From assembly GCA_023397675.1 (NCBI GenBank), contig JAEWTV010000129.1:1-58263 (forward strand): a DNA stretch of 58,263 bases, in the 5' to 3' direction. Source of the DNA: Bacillota bacterium. GTDB lineage: Bacteria; Bacillota; Clostridia; Acetivibrionales; JANLFN01. The position numbers were made by a program, and so were the translations under genes. The notes under the pieces were generated by a model. That model saw only the letters and a program-made list of their open reading frames with translations, ran no database searches and was not told the DNA's origin. Below, piece by piece: positions 43,252-52,262 of this stretch (the stretch's first letter is position 1; each line of letters begins with the position of its first letter).

Positions 43252-44238
43252 ATGAAAGGCGAGCATTTTTATGGGGTAACCGGGGGATTTGACCTTGAAA
43301 AGGAATTAGACGACTCTTTGGGCCTCCATCTTTCTCACCACTGGCTTCGAAAAAAGAAATGGAATTACTGGTGTGTCACAAACGAAAAATCTCTATTCTC
43401 TATAATAATTTTAAACTTTGATTATGCCGGAATGGTATGTGCATTTTTTTATAATTTTAAAACAGGCAAGTTTGTTGAAAAGAAGGTAATAATACCATTT
43501 GGAAAAGGATGCAGGATGCCTGATGGAGTTTATGAAAGCATATTCTTCAATAATCATAAACTTCCGGCACAGCTTGTTTATGAGCAAGGGATAACGCATA
43601 TTATTGTAAAGTGCAGTGATTTTGGAAATGAACAACTTGAAGCAGACATAAAAATTAAGAATTCAAAAGAGCATGAAGTATTGAACGTTACGGTACCTCT
43701 GGGTAAAAAACGTATTCAGTTTATATCCAAGCATCAGTGCCTTCCGGCTGAAGGAATAGTTCAGGTGGGACGGGAGGTATATCCATTTGAATATGGAAGC
43801 GCATTTGCTTCATTTGATTTTTGCAGAGGGGTTTTACCATATAAGGTTAATAGGAATTTATCTGCTGCTTCAGGTATAATGAATGGTAGAACAGTTGGGT
43901 TCAACCTTGGAGCGAAGCTGACAAACGGTGCAGGTATTACTGAAAACTCTATTGTCATAAACCGCAAGCTTATTAAGTTGAATGAAGAAATTTTGTTTAA
44001 TTATGACATCGAAAACCCAATGAAGCCCTGGAAAATCAGCACTGGTATTACAAACAGAGTTAACCTTGAATTTGTTCCTGTATATGAACAAATTACTAAA
44101 TTAGATTTTATTATAATTAAACATGAAGTTCATAAATTAATAGGTTATTTTTACGGTACAATAGAAGATGAAAATGGTGAAAAGATATCTATAAATAGAT
44201 TAACAGGCTGCTCCGAATACCACTTCGGTAAATGGTAA
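43252..44238 (+). CDS. DUF2804 family protein
   Basis: This 328-residue protein has DUF2804 landmarks: FDFCRGVLPY, where the family reads D-x-x-R-G-x-x-P-Y, and GFNLGAKLTNGAGITENSI. It is beta-rich, with no signal peptide or membrane helix. No biochemical role is established for the family; a lipocalin/hydroxysqualene-cyclase-like beta fold has been suggested for relatives, which I cannot verify here. The ATG at 43252 has no clear ribosome binding site. Single gene, closed by a stem-loop. Confidence 0.87.
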   Translation: MKGEHFYGVTGGFDLEKELDDSLGLHLSHHWLRKKKWNYWCVTNEKSLFSIIILNFDYAGMVCAFFYNFKTGKFVEKKVIIPFGKGCRMPDGVYESIFFNNHKLPAQLVYEQGITHIIVKCSDFGNEQLEADIKIKNSKEHEVLNVTVPLGKKRIQFISKHQCLPAEGIVQVGREVYPFEYGSAFASFDFCRGVLPYKVNRNLSAASGIMNGRTVGFNLGAKLTNGAGITENSIVINRKLIKLNEEILFNYDIENPMKPWKISTGITNRVNLEFVPVYEQITKLDFIIIKHEVHKLIGYFYGTIEDENGEKISINRLTGCSEYHFGKW

Positions 44239-44293
44239 AATGTACTTTAAAAATTGAAAAAGTTTTAATAAAATCTTTCTTTATTGTAAAAAC

Positions 44294-44323
44294 AAGGTCG
44301 TTATTAAAAATAGCGGCTTTTTT
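44294..44323 (+). terminator. Intrinsic terminator of DUF2804 gene
   Basis: Stem AAGGTCGTTATT / AATAGCGGCTT (one bulge, two G-T pairs) followed by T6. Confidence 0.8.
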
Positions 44324-44401
44324 CTATACCTAAATTTACATTAATGAAAATATCAATCCTGTGGAATTATATTATTGTAAACTTTTTTGGAGGTGTTAAT
44401 T

Positions 44402-44542
44402 ATGAGAAAAATACTATTTTCAATATTAACTTTAGCCCTTACATTTATCTTGATGCATGCAAATGTCAGTGCTGAAAATGCGGCGGTAAATAGTGATGAA
44501 GATATGGTTGCTTTCAGTTATGTAATATTGAATGAAGATTAA
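44402..44542 (+). CDS. Small secreted peptide precursor, 46 residues
   Basis: ATG 44402 to TAA 44542, with TTGGAGGTG nine bases upstream. A typical signal peptide (MRKILFSILTLALTFILMHA then NVSA) is followed by a short acidic tail ENAAVNSDEDMVAFSYVILN-Glu-Asp. Cleavage after Ala24 would release 22 residues. It has no cysteines, so it is not disulfide-linked or lanthionine-type. It could be a signalling or inhibitory peptide. It is a stand-alone unit between a terminator and an extended -10 promoter for the next gene. Confidence 0.7.
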   Translation: MRKILFSILTLALTFILMHANVSAENAAVNSDEDMVAFSYVILNED

Positions 44543-44566
44543 TATATTTCCTTAGGTGTTAATATC

Positions 44567-44575
44567 TGCTATAAT
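44567..44575 (+). promoter_or_regulatory. Extended -10 promoter (TGCTATAAT) for GNAT-pepT
   Basis: TGC directly before a consensus TATAAT (44570-44575), 28 bases before ATG 44604. Extended -10 elements function without a good -35. Confidence 0.6.
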
Positions 44576-44603
44576 GGTAAAAAAATAAGTGCGGGATGAT
44601 TAT

Positions 44604-45110
44604 ATGAAGGGCAGAATTGATACCGGATTGGATAATTTTAAAATAAGGTTTGCACAGCCAGAAGACATATCCTTAATCCTTGAATTTATTAAAGGACTGG
44701 CAGAATATGAAAAAATGCTGGACTGTGTAGAGGCAACAGAAGAAATACTTAGGGAAAACCTATTCAATAGGAAGGCAGCAGAAGTAATTATAGCTGAATA
44801 TGAAGGCTTGCCAGTAGGGTTTGCCTTGTTTTTTCACAACTTTTCAACCTTTTTAGGCAAGCCGGGAATATACCTTGAGGATTTATTTGTCAAACCTGAA
44901 TACAGAGGAAAAGGCTTAGGAAAAATAATGCTTTCATTTCTTGCTAAGCTTGCTAGGGAAAGGAACTGTGGAAGATTTGAATGGTGGTGTCTTGATTGGA
45001 ACAAACCGTCAATTACTTTTTATAAAAAGCTTGGCGCCGAACCAATGGATGAATGGACGGTTTACAGAGTCTCAGGGAAAGCACTGGATGATCTTGCTGA
45101 TAAGTATTAG
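44604..45110 (+). CDS. GNAT-family N-acetyltransferase
   Basis: This 168-residue protein resembles diamine/thialysine-type acetyltransferases: IRFAQPEDISLILEFIKGLAEYEK-like start (FKIRFAQPEDISLILEFIKG), GLPVGFALFFHNFSTFLGKP, LEDLFVKPEYRGKGLGK for CoA binding, and WWCLDWNKPSITFYKKLGAE. The substrate is a small amine by homology, not proven. ATG 44604 is preferred; an in-frame GTG at 44589 lacks a better ribosome binding site. It is followed after 21 bases by pepT, probably co-transcribed. Confidence 0.9.
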   Translation: MKGRIDTGLDNFKIRFAQPEDISLILEFIKGLAEYEKMLDCVEATEEILRENLFNRKAAEVIIAEYEGLPVGFALFFHNFSTFLGKPGIYLEDLFVKPEYRGKGLGKIMLSFLAKLARERNCGRFEWWCLDWNKPSITFYKKLGAEPMDEWTVYRVSGKALDDLADKY

Positions 45111-45131
45111 GTAATAAGGAGTATAAATGCT

Positions 45132-46355
45132 ATGGAAGATGTCTTGAAAAGATTTTTGAAGTATGTTGAGTTTGACACAAGATCAGATGAAAGCTCCCAA
45201 TCATGTCCAAGCACTATAGGACAGCATGAGTTGGGAGTTTTCGTCGTTGATGAAGCCCGCAATATTGGACTTCGAAATGTCTCGATAGATGAAAACGGCT
45301 ATGTTATGGCCGAAATTCCCTCAAATATCGATAAGAAGGTTCCTGTTATTGGGTTTATTGCTCATATGGATACAAGTCCAGATATGGCGGGGAACAATGT
45401 AAAGGCTAAAATTATAAAGAACTATGACGGAAAAGATATAGTACTTAATGAAGACCAAAATATTATCCTTTCAACCAATATTTTTCCGGAAATCAGGCAG
45501 TATTTAGGACAGGATATTGTCACAACAGATGGAACAACACTTCTTGGAGCAGACGATAAATCCGGGATTGCTGAAATAATGACAGCGGCAGATTATCTTG
45601 TAAAGCATCCTGAAATCAAGCATGGATTGATTAAAATATGTTTTACTCCTGATGAGGAAATAGGCAGGGGTGCAGATAAGTTTGATGTGCAGCGCTTTTG
45701 GGCAGATTTTGCCTATACAATTGACGGGGGCAAGCTTGGAGAACTGGAATATGAGAACTTTAATGCTGCAAAGGCAATTATTTCGGTCAAAGGAAGAAAT
45801 GTACATACAGGCAGTGCAAAAAATAAAATGGTCAATTCTGTTTTAGTTGCAATGGAATTTCAGGCACTTTTGCCTCATAATGAAGCACCACAGTTTACAG
45901 AAGGATATGAAGGCTTTTTTCATTTGAATAATTTTGAGGGTAATGTTGAAAATTCACAGCTTTATTACCTTATAAGAGACCATGACAGGCAGCTGTTTGA
46001 AAATAGAAAAAAAGTAATGCTTCGGGCTGCTGGTTATATTAATGAAAAATACGGGTATGAAGCAATTTCAATAGATATAAAGGATCAGTATTACAATATG
46101 AAAGAGAAGGTTGAACCTGTCATTCATGTTGTTGAAACTGCAAAAAGGGCAATGGAGCAAGCTGGTGTAAAACCACTTATTAACCCTATAAGAGGGGGAA
46201 CCGATGGGGCAAGGCTGTCATATATGGGCTTACCCACTCCTAATATATTTACAGGAGGACATAATTTTCACGGTAAATTTGAATTTATTCCTGTAAGCTC
46301 CATGACTAAAGCAGTTGAAGTGATTCTAAATATAATAAAAATATATAGCGAGTAA
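45132..46355 (+). CDS. pepT: Peptidase T (tripeptide aminopeptidase, M20)
   Basis: This 407-residue M20 metallopeptidase removes N-terminal residues from tripeptides in the cytoplasm. Visible zinc-site motifs are GFIAHMDTSPDMAG, LLGADDKSGIAEIM and CFTPDEEIGRGAD, then the dimerisation (lid) domain with GRNVHTGSAKNKMVNS and the C-terminal GGTDGARLS and FTGGHNFHGKFEF. Length and motif order are normal. AAGGAG lies ten bases before the ATG. Likely in one operon with the GNAT gene upstream. Confidence 0.96.
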   Translation: MEDVLKRFLKYVEFDTRSDESSQSCPSTIGQHELGVFVVDEARNIGLRNVSIDENGYVMAEIPSNIDKKVPVIGFIAHMDTSPDMAGNNVKAKIIKNYDGKDIVLNEDQNIILSTNIFPEIRQYLGQDIVTTDGTTLLGADDKSGIAEIMTAADYLVKHPEIKHGLIKICFTPDEEIGRGADKFDVQRFWADFAYTIDGGKLGELEYENFNAAKAIISVKGRNVHTGSAKNKMVNSVLVAMEFQALLPHNEAPQFTEGYEGFFHLNNFEGNVENSQLYYLIRDHDRQLFENRKKVMLRAAGYINEKYGYEAISIDIKDQYYNMKEKVEPVIHVVETAKRAMEQAGVKPLINPIRGGTDGARLSYMGLPTPNIFTGGHNFHGKFEFIPVSSMTKAVEVILNIIKIYSE

Positions 46356-46462
46356 TGCATATGGCTAAAACATCAAGCCATGGTTTGTATTACTTTTATA
46401 AATACTTAAGTATCGGAAAAACTATATAAGAAAGTATTATAAATCATTTTGGAGGTGGAGTT

Positions 46463-46627
46463 GTGGATAAAAATGCACCTTGTATGAAAGTTAAATGCGG
46501 TGTTACCAATTGTGCATATAATGAGTCAAAAATGTGCCATGCAGATGCTCTTGAGGTAAATCCTCTGAGCACTAAAGCAACAATAAGTGACGAAACCTGT
46601 TGTACTACCTTTAGAGACGGAGAATGA
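46463..46627 (+). CDS. DUF1540 small cysteine-rich protein
   Basis: GTG 46463 to TGA 46627, 54 residues, with GGAGG seven bases upstream. The pattern CGVTNCAYNESKMCHADALE, then ISDETCCTTF, matches DUF1540, a zinc- or cluster-binding-like family common in spore formers. It was too short to stand out by length but motif, start and ribosome site agree. Single gene with its own terminator. Confidence 0.85.
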   Translation: MDKNAPCMKVKCGVTNCAYNESKMCHADALEVNPLSTKATISDETCCTTFRDGE

Positions 46628-46640
46628 TAAAATGTTACAG

Positions 46641-46670
46641 GAGAAGAGGCTTTTAACCTCTTCTCTTTTT
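46641..46670 (+). terminator. Intrinsic terminator of DUF1540 gene
   Basis: 9-bp perfect stem GAGAAGAGG / CCTCTTCTC with a 7-nt loop and T6. Confidence 0.93.
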
Positions 46671-46770
46671 TATAATGCATAGGAAAGTATAAATTTCATT
46701 GACTTAACACTTTCCGTAAAATGCATTTCAAAAAAGTCTACCTTTAGCTTTAAGGAATACCTGTAATTTA

Positions 46771-46793
46771 AATCGGCAAAGCCGACTTTTTTA
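46771..46793 (-). terminator. Terminator at 3' end of cheB
   Basis: Stem AAGTCGGC / GCCGATTT with a TTT loop directly after the cheB stop on the minus strand; T-rich on both sides, so possibly bidirectional. Confidence 0.7.
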
Positions 46794-47810
46794 TTTATTC
46801 TTGAGTAATGACATTAGGATTTGTGGAATATTTTGCAGATTTGCCTGTTTTTCAACAGCTCCTATATCATATGCTACTTTCGGCATACCATAAACAACGC
46901 AGGACGATTGATCCTGACCTATGGTCCGGGCACCTGCATTCCTCATTGCAAGAAGGCCCTTAGCACCATCACTTCCCATTCCGGTTAATATAACACCTAT
47001 GGAAGTTTTTGCTGTAAGAACTGCTACTGAATTGAATAAAACGTCAACAGAAGGACAATGTCCGCTTACCTTTTCACCTTTAATGCATTCTACCATAAGG
47101 CCTTCAGGACATTTTTTAAGGCTCATCTGAAAATCTCCAGGTGCAAGAAGTGCAAGGCCTGGTTTTACAATATCCCCGGTTTGGGCTTCCTTTACATCAA
47201 TTGCACACGATTTGTTAAGTCTGTCAGCATACATTGCTGTAAATACAGGCGGCATATGCTGTACTATTACAACTCCCGGAATTTCTTTTGGAAGTGCCTT
47301 TAAAACATTGTAAGTTGCTTCAGTCCCACCTGTGGAAGCACCAATTGCAATAATATCATATCTGGTGTCCCGACTTGCAGAACTTTGAACATTTTTTTGT
47401 GCTGACATATTGGCAGTGGATGCAATTTTAACCTTAATTATAAGTTCGTTTATAAACGCTTCGAAATTTTGGGGATTACCGTAATCCGGCTTGTTTACAA
47501 AATCTACAGCCCCGGCGTTCAATGCTTCAAAAACAGCCTGGTTTGCAGAGCTTACTACAACAGTCGGAATCGGATACTGAGGCATAAGCTTTCGCAGAAA
47601 TTCTATGCCGTTCATTTTTGGCATTTCTACATCAAGAGTCATTACATCCGGCTCTAAATCAATTATTTTGTCTCGTGCCTCATAAGGATTGGATGCTGTG
47701 CCGACAACCTGAATTCCTGCATCATTGGAAAGCGCTCTTGACAGCATTTCTCTGAATACTATGGAATCATCAACAATTAGAACTTTTACTTTCCTGTTTT
47801 TTATATCCAA
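46791..47810 (-). CDS. cheB: Chemotaxis methylesterase/glutamine deamidase CheB
   Basis: The protein is 339 residues. The N-terminal receiver domain has phospho-acceptor Asp in MTLDVEMPKMNG; the C-terminal methylesterase domain keeps the Ser-His-Asp triad in IGASTGGTEA, VQHMPP and GMGSDGAKG. CheB removes methyl groups from chemoreceptors when phosphorylated by CheA. No cheA, cheR or receptor gene is nearby, so it is an orphan copy. The start is TTG 47810 (MDIKNRKVKV) with GGAGGAGCAGG upstream. Confidence 0.96.
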   Translation of the reverse strand: MDIKNRKVKVLIVDDSIVFREMLSRALSNDAGIQVVGTASNPYEARDKIIDLEPDVMTLDVEMPKMNGIEFLRKLMPQYPIPTVVVSSANQAVFEALNAGAVDFVNKPDYGNPQNFEAFINELIIKVKIASTANMSAQKNVQSSASRDTRYDIIAIGASTGGTEATYNVLKALPKEIPGVVIVQHMPPVFTAMYADRLNKSCAIDVKEAQTGDIVKPGLALLAPGDFQMSLKKCPEGLMVECIKGEKVSGHCPSVDVLFNSVAVLTAKTSIGVILTGMGSDGAKGLLAMRNAGARTIGQDQSSCVVYGMPKVAYDIGAVEKQANLQNIPQILMSLLKNK

Positions 47811-48033
47811 TGTACCTGCTCCTCCGTAGTAATGTAATTATTATTTTAACATGACATCGGTGTTGTCCTCAACTACTGTTATAATATTTACTAAAAGTAT
47901 CTTTGTTGATTTGAATAAATATGATACTATATTTCATGGTAAATGATAATTGTTAAAAAAGTTATGTATTTATGAAAAGCTTCAATTTACCGAGATAAAT
48001 ATTAGATTAAATTAACCTAAAGGTGATACACAA

Positions 48034-50007
48034 ATGACAAAATCCAGAAATGATTATGGAAATCATAGTATAACTTCTCTAAAGGGTGCAGACAGAGTAA
48101 GGCTTAGACCAGGTGTAATATTTGGATCTGATGGTCTTGAGGGCTGTGAGCATTCAGTTTTCGAAATATTATCAAATTCAATAGACGAAGCAAGGGAAGG
48201 CTATGGAAAAGTCATAGAAATAAAACGCTTTAAAGATGGGTCCATATCTGTAATAGACGAGGGAAGAGGAATACCCCTTGATTATAATACCAAAGAAGAG
48301 CGATATAACTGGGAGCTTGTATTTTGTGAATTATATGCCGGAGGAAAGTACAAGAACAATTCCGGAGAAAATTACGAGTTCAGTCTTGGACTTAATGGTC
48401 TTGGCAGCTGCGCAACACAGTACAGCTCCGAATACATGGATGTTATCGTCTACAGAGATGGTTTTAAATATTCCCTCCACTTTGAGAAAGGCGAAAATAT
48501 TGGTGGTTTAAAGAAGGAAAAATTCTCGTATGAGCATACTGGAACATATATAACATGGAAGCCTGACCTTGATGTTTTTACTGATATAAATATACCGTTG
48601 GAATATTACCAGGACATACTTAAAAAGCAGGCTGTTGTTAATGCCGGACTTAAATTTGCGTTACATGATGAACAATCTGATTTGTCTTTTGAATTCATAT
48701 ATGAAAACGGAATAGCCGACTATATCCAAGAAGTCAGTAAGGATAAAGGTTTTACCGACATTCAATTCTATGAAACATCCACAAAAGGTCGTGACAGGGA
48801 GGACAAGCCTGAATACAAACTGAAAATGCAGATAGCGTTTTGCTTCAATAATGAAATCAATCTGCTTGAATACTACCATAATTCAAGTTTTCTTGAGCAT
48901 GGAGGCTCTCCGGATAGAGCAGTCAAAAATGCATTCGTATTTATTATTGATAAATTCCTTAAACAAAGGAATAAGTATAACAAGGATGAAGCAAAAATAA
49001 CCTTTGCAGATATACAGGACAGTATAATTCTTGTTACGAATTCTTTTTCAACAATGACAAGTTATGAAAACCAGACTAAGAAATCAATTACAAATAAGTT
49101 CATTCAAGATGCAATGACTGATTATCTTAAGGAGCAGCTTGAAATATATTTCATTGAAAATAAGGTTGAAAGCGAGAAGATAACCGATCAGGTTCTTGTC
49201 AATAAAAGAAGCAGGGAGACAGCTGAAAGAACCAGGATAAATATAAAGAAAAAACTTGGTGGAGCAATAGACCTATCTAACAGGGTAAAGAAATTTGTAG
49301 ACTGCAGAACAAAAGACTTAAGCAAAAGAGAAATATATATTGTTGAGGGTGATTCCGCACTTGGTTCTTGTAAACTTGGAAGAAATGCAGAATTTCAAGC
49401 TATCATGCCTGTTCGTGGAAAAATTCTTAATTGTCTTAAGGCTGACTATGACAAGATATTTAAAAATGAAATAATTGTGGACCTTCTCAAGGTTCTTGGA
49501 TGTGGGGTTGAAGTCAAATCCAAGCATAATAAGGAACTCAATACCTTTGAGCTTGAAAATCTAAGATGGAACAAAATTATTATATGTACAGATGCCGATG
49601 TAGATGGTTTTCAGATACGTACACTTATATTAACCATGCTTTATAGCCTGGTTCCTACTCTTATAGATGAAGGAAAAGTATATATAGCCGAATCACCGCT
49701 TTTTGAAATAATAGCAAAGAATAAAACCTATTTTGCTTACAGTGATAAGGAAAAGAATGATATAGTTGCAAAACTTGACGGAAAATATTCAATTCAGAGA
49801 TCAAAAGGTCTCGGTGAAAATCAGCCTGAAATGATGTGGCAGACAACTATGAATCCGGATACAAGAAGGCTGATTAAAGTGTTGCCAACTGATGTTGAAG
49901 AAACTGCAAATGCATTTGAACTTTTACTTGGTGACAACCTGCAAGGAAGAAAGCTTCATATTGAGGAAAATGGTTATAAATATTTAGATATGATTGACGT
50001 CAGCTGA
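48034..50007 (+). CDS. parE: Type IIA topoisomerase subunit B (ParE/GyrB-like)
   Basis: The protein is 657 residues. A GHKL ATPase domain (IDEAREGYGK, DEGRGIPLDY, GLNGLGSCATQYSS) is followed by a transducer and a TOPRIM domain with EGDSALGSCKLGR and DADVDGFQIRTL. It supplies ATP hydrolysis to a heterotetramer with the ParC-like subunit encoded immediately downstream. Sequence is divergent from the house-keeping gyrase of Clostridia, and the gene pair is far from recF/dnaN genes, so topoisomerase IV is the likely identity. AAAGGTGAT precedes the ATG. Confidence 0.88.
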   Translation: MTKSRNDYGNHSITSLKGADRVRLRPGVIFGSDGLEGCEHSVFEILSNSIDEAREGYGKVIEIKRFKDGSISVIDEGRGIPLDYNTKEERYNWELVFCELYAGGKYKNNSGENYEFSLGLNGLGSCATQYSSEYMDVIVYRDGFKYSLHFEKGENIGGLKKEKFSYEHTGTYITWKPDLDVFTDINIPLEYYQDILKKQAVVNAGLKFALHDEQSDLSFEFIYENGIADYIQEVSKDKGFTDIQFYETSTKGRDREDKPEYKLKMQIAFCFNNEINLLEYYHNSSFLEHGGSPDRAVKNAFVFIIDKFLKQRNKYNKDEAKITFADIQDSIILVTNSFSTMTSYENQTKKSITNKFIQDAMTDYLKEQLEIYFIENKVESEKITDQVLVNKRSRETAERTRINIKKKLGGAIDLSNRVKKFVDCRTKDLSKREIYIVEGDSALGSCKLGRNAEFQAIMPVRGKILNCLKADYDKIFKNEIIVDLLKVLGCGVEVKSKHNKELNTFELENLRWNKIIICTDADVDGFQIRTLILTMLYSLVPTLIDEGKVYIAESPLFEIIAKNKTYFAYSDKEKNDIVAKLDGKYSIQRSKGLGENQPEMMWQTTMNPDTRRLIKVLPTDVEETANAFELLLGDNLQGRKLHIEENGYKYLDMIDVS

Positions 50008-50020
50008 TGGAGGTAATGAA

Positions 50021-52210
50021 GTGACACAGAACAAGCCCAATGAACAAATAATAGTTGATACTCTGGAAAAAAACTATATGCCCTATGCAATGAGTGTAAT
50101 TGTTTCCAGGGCAATACCTGAAATAGATGGTTTTAAGCCTTCACACAGAAAACTGCTATATACCATGTATAAAATGGGCCTACTTACAGGCACCCGTACT
50201 AAATCTGCAAATGTTGTCGGTCAGACAATGAAGCTTAACCCTCATGGAGATATGGCAATTTATGAAACTCTTGTCAGACTGACAATAGGTAATGAGGCTC
50301 TTATTCTTCCATACATAGATTCCAAAGGAAATTTCGGAAAACATTATTCAAGGGATATGGCGTTTGCTGCGCCGCGTTATACCGAGGTAAAGCTGGATAA
50401 AGTATGTGAGGAATTGTTCAAGGATATTGATAAAAATACTGTTGAATTTATAGACAACTATGACGGTACAATGAAGGAACCTGTACTTCTTCCGACATCA
50501 TTCCCCAATTTACTTGTTAATGCAAATCAGGGGATAGCTGTAGGTATGGCAAGCAGTATATGCAGCTTTAACCTTCGTGAAGTATGTGAAGCAACGGCCC
50601 AGTTTATACAGGATGAAAGAGTTGATATACTTAAATACCTTAAGGCTCCTGACTTTTCTACCGGCGGTCAGCTGATTTACAATGAGAATGAAATGTCCGA
50701 TGTTTACAGAAACGGCAGAGGGAGCTTTAAGCTCAGGGCTAAATACCGTTATGACAAGGCAAACAGCTGTATAGAAGTATATGAAATACCTTACTCAACA
50801 ACTGCCGAGGCAATAATTGATGAGGTTGTTGAGATTGTTAAAGCTGGTAAAATTAAAGATATTACTGATTTAAGAGATGAAACTGATCTTAACGGACTTA
50901 AAATAACTTTTGACATAAAGAAGAATGCCGATCCTGAAAGTATAATGAATAAGCTTTTCAAACTGACTTCACTCCAGTCTTCCTTTGCATGCAACTTTAA
51001 CATTCTTGTTAATGGAAGTCCAAGAGTAATGGGGGTTAAATCCATACTTACGGAATGGCTTATTTTCAGGATAACATGTATAAAGAGACAGCTTTTATAT
51101 GATATTGCCAAAAAGACCGAGAAACTGCATTTGCTGCTTGGTCTCAGAAAGATTCTTCTTGACATAGACAAAGCGATAAAAATAGTCAGAAATACGGAGC
51201 AGGATGAAATGGTCGTACCGAACCTTATGGAGGGTTTTGATATTGATCAGATTCAGGCGGAATTCATTGCAGAAATAAGACTACGAAACCTCAACAAACA
51301 GTACATTGTTAACCGCGTGAGCGAGGTTGATTCTCTTCAGAAAGAGATTGAGGAACTCAATTCAATCCATAGGGATGAAAGTAAAATTAAAAAAATAATA
51401 ATCAAGCAACTCAATGATATGGCTAAGAAGTATGGACAGCCCAGAAAAACTGAAATTATTCAGGACGATATGATTGAAGTGATTACTGAAGAGCATATGA
51501 TAGAGGATTTTAACCTTAAGCTTTTCCTTACCGGGCATAATTATCTGAAAAAAATATCCTTGGTTTCATTAAGGTCAAGTGCCGAACAGAAGCTTAAGGA
51601 CGACGATTACATTCTCCAGGAAGTAGAAACACATAATAAGACAGACTTACTGCTGTTCTCTAATAAATTTACGGTATACAAGCTTAAAACCTATGAACTT
51701 GAGGACTCCAAGGCAAGCAGCCTGGGTGAATACCTTGCAAACCTTCTTGAACTTGAACCTGATGAAAAGATTATTTATATAATTGCTACAGATAATTACA
51801 GCGGATATGTATTATTCTCTTACGAAAACGGAAAGGCTGCCAAGATACCGTTGGAAAGCTATGCAACAAAAACTAACAGAAAAAAGCTTGCCAATGCATA
51901 TTCCGATTTATCAAAACTAGTAGATATAAGATTCCTTGAGTCTGATAGAGAATTGGTTGCAATAAGCAGTATAGATAAGGTTCTGATTTTCAACACTTCT
52001 GCTATCAACCCTAAATCAACAAGGGATTCGCAAGGGGTGCAGGTTCTTAAGTCAAAAAAAGGCAGTGTTCTGCTTTCTATAAGGGAATTGGAGCAAACTG
52101 AAATTACAGATGCTGATTATTACAGGACAAAGGTTATACCGGCAGTAGGCTGTTATCTGAAAGATGAGGATAAGTCCAACAACCAAATAGAATTAAAACT
52201 TGATTTATAA
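50021..52210 (+). CDS. parC: Type IIA topoisomerase subunit A (ParC/GyrA-like)
   Basis: This 729-residue protein has the winged-helix start EKNYMPYAMSVIVSRAIPEI, then GFKPSHRKLLYTMY, the catalytic tyrosine in AAPRYTEVKLD, and a coiled coil (about 350-460). The C-terminal beta-pinwheel is short and lacks an obvious QRRGGKG GyrA box, supporting topoisomerase IV over gyrase. The start is GTG 50021, seven bases after GGAGG; an in-frame codon at 49994 would overlap parE. It is the second gene of the parEC operon. Confidence 0.9.
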   Translation: MTQNKPNEQIIVDTLEKNYMPYAMSVIVSRAIPEIDGFKPSHRKLLYTMYKMGLLTGTRTKSANVVGQTMKLNPHGDMAIYETLVRLTIGNEALILPYIDSKGNFGKHYSRDMAFAAPRYTEVKLDKVCEELFKDIDKNTVEFIDNYDGTMKEPVLLPTSFPNLLVNANQGIAVGMASSICSFNLREVCEATAQFIQDERVDILKYLKAPDFSTGGQLIYNENEMSDVYRNGRGSFKLRAKYRYDKANSCIEVYEIPYSTTAEAIIDEVVEIVKAGKIKDITDLRDETDLNGLKITFDIKKNADPESIMNKLFKLTSLQSSFACNFNILVNGSPRVMGVKSILTEWLIFRITCIKRQLLYDIAKKTEKLHLLLGLRKILLDIDKAIKIVRNTEQDEMVVPNLMEGFDIDQIQAEFIAEIRLRNLNKQYIVNRVSEVDSLQKEIEELNSIHRDESKIKKIIIKQLNDMAKKYGQPRKTEIIQDDMIEVITEEHMIEDFNLKLFLTGHNYLKKISLVSLRSSAEQKLKDDDYILQEVETHNKTDLLLFSNKFTVYKLKTYELEDSKASSLGEYLANLLELEPDEKIIYIIATDNYSGYVLFSYENGKAAKIPLESYATKTNRKKLANAYSDLSKLVDIRFLESDRELVAISSIDKVLIFNTSAINPKSTRDSQGVQVLKSKKGSVLLSIRELEQTEITDADYYRTKVIPAVGCYLKDEDKSNNQIELKLDL

Positions 52211-52262
52211 AGCATATTAATTACCCGTTATTAGACATACTACTTTTATTGGAGGAATATGT

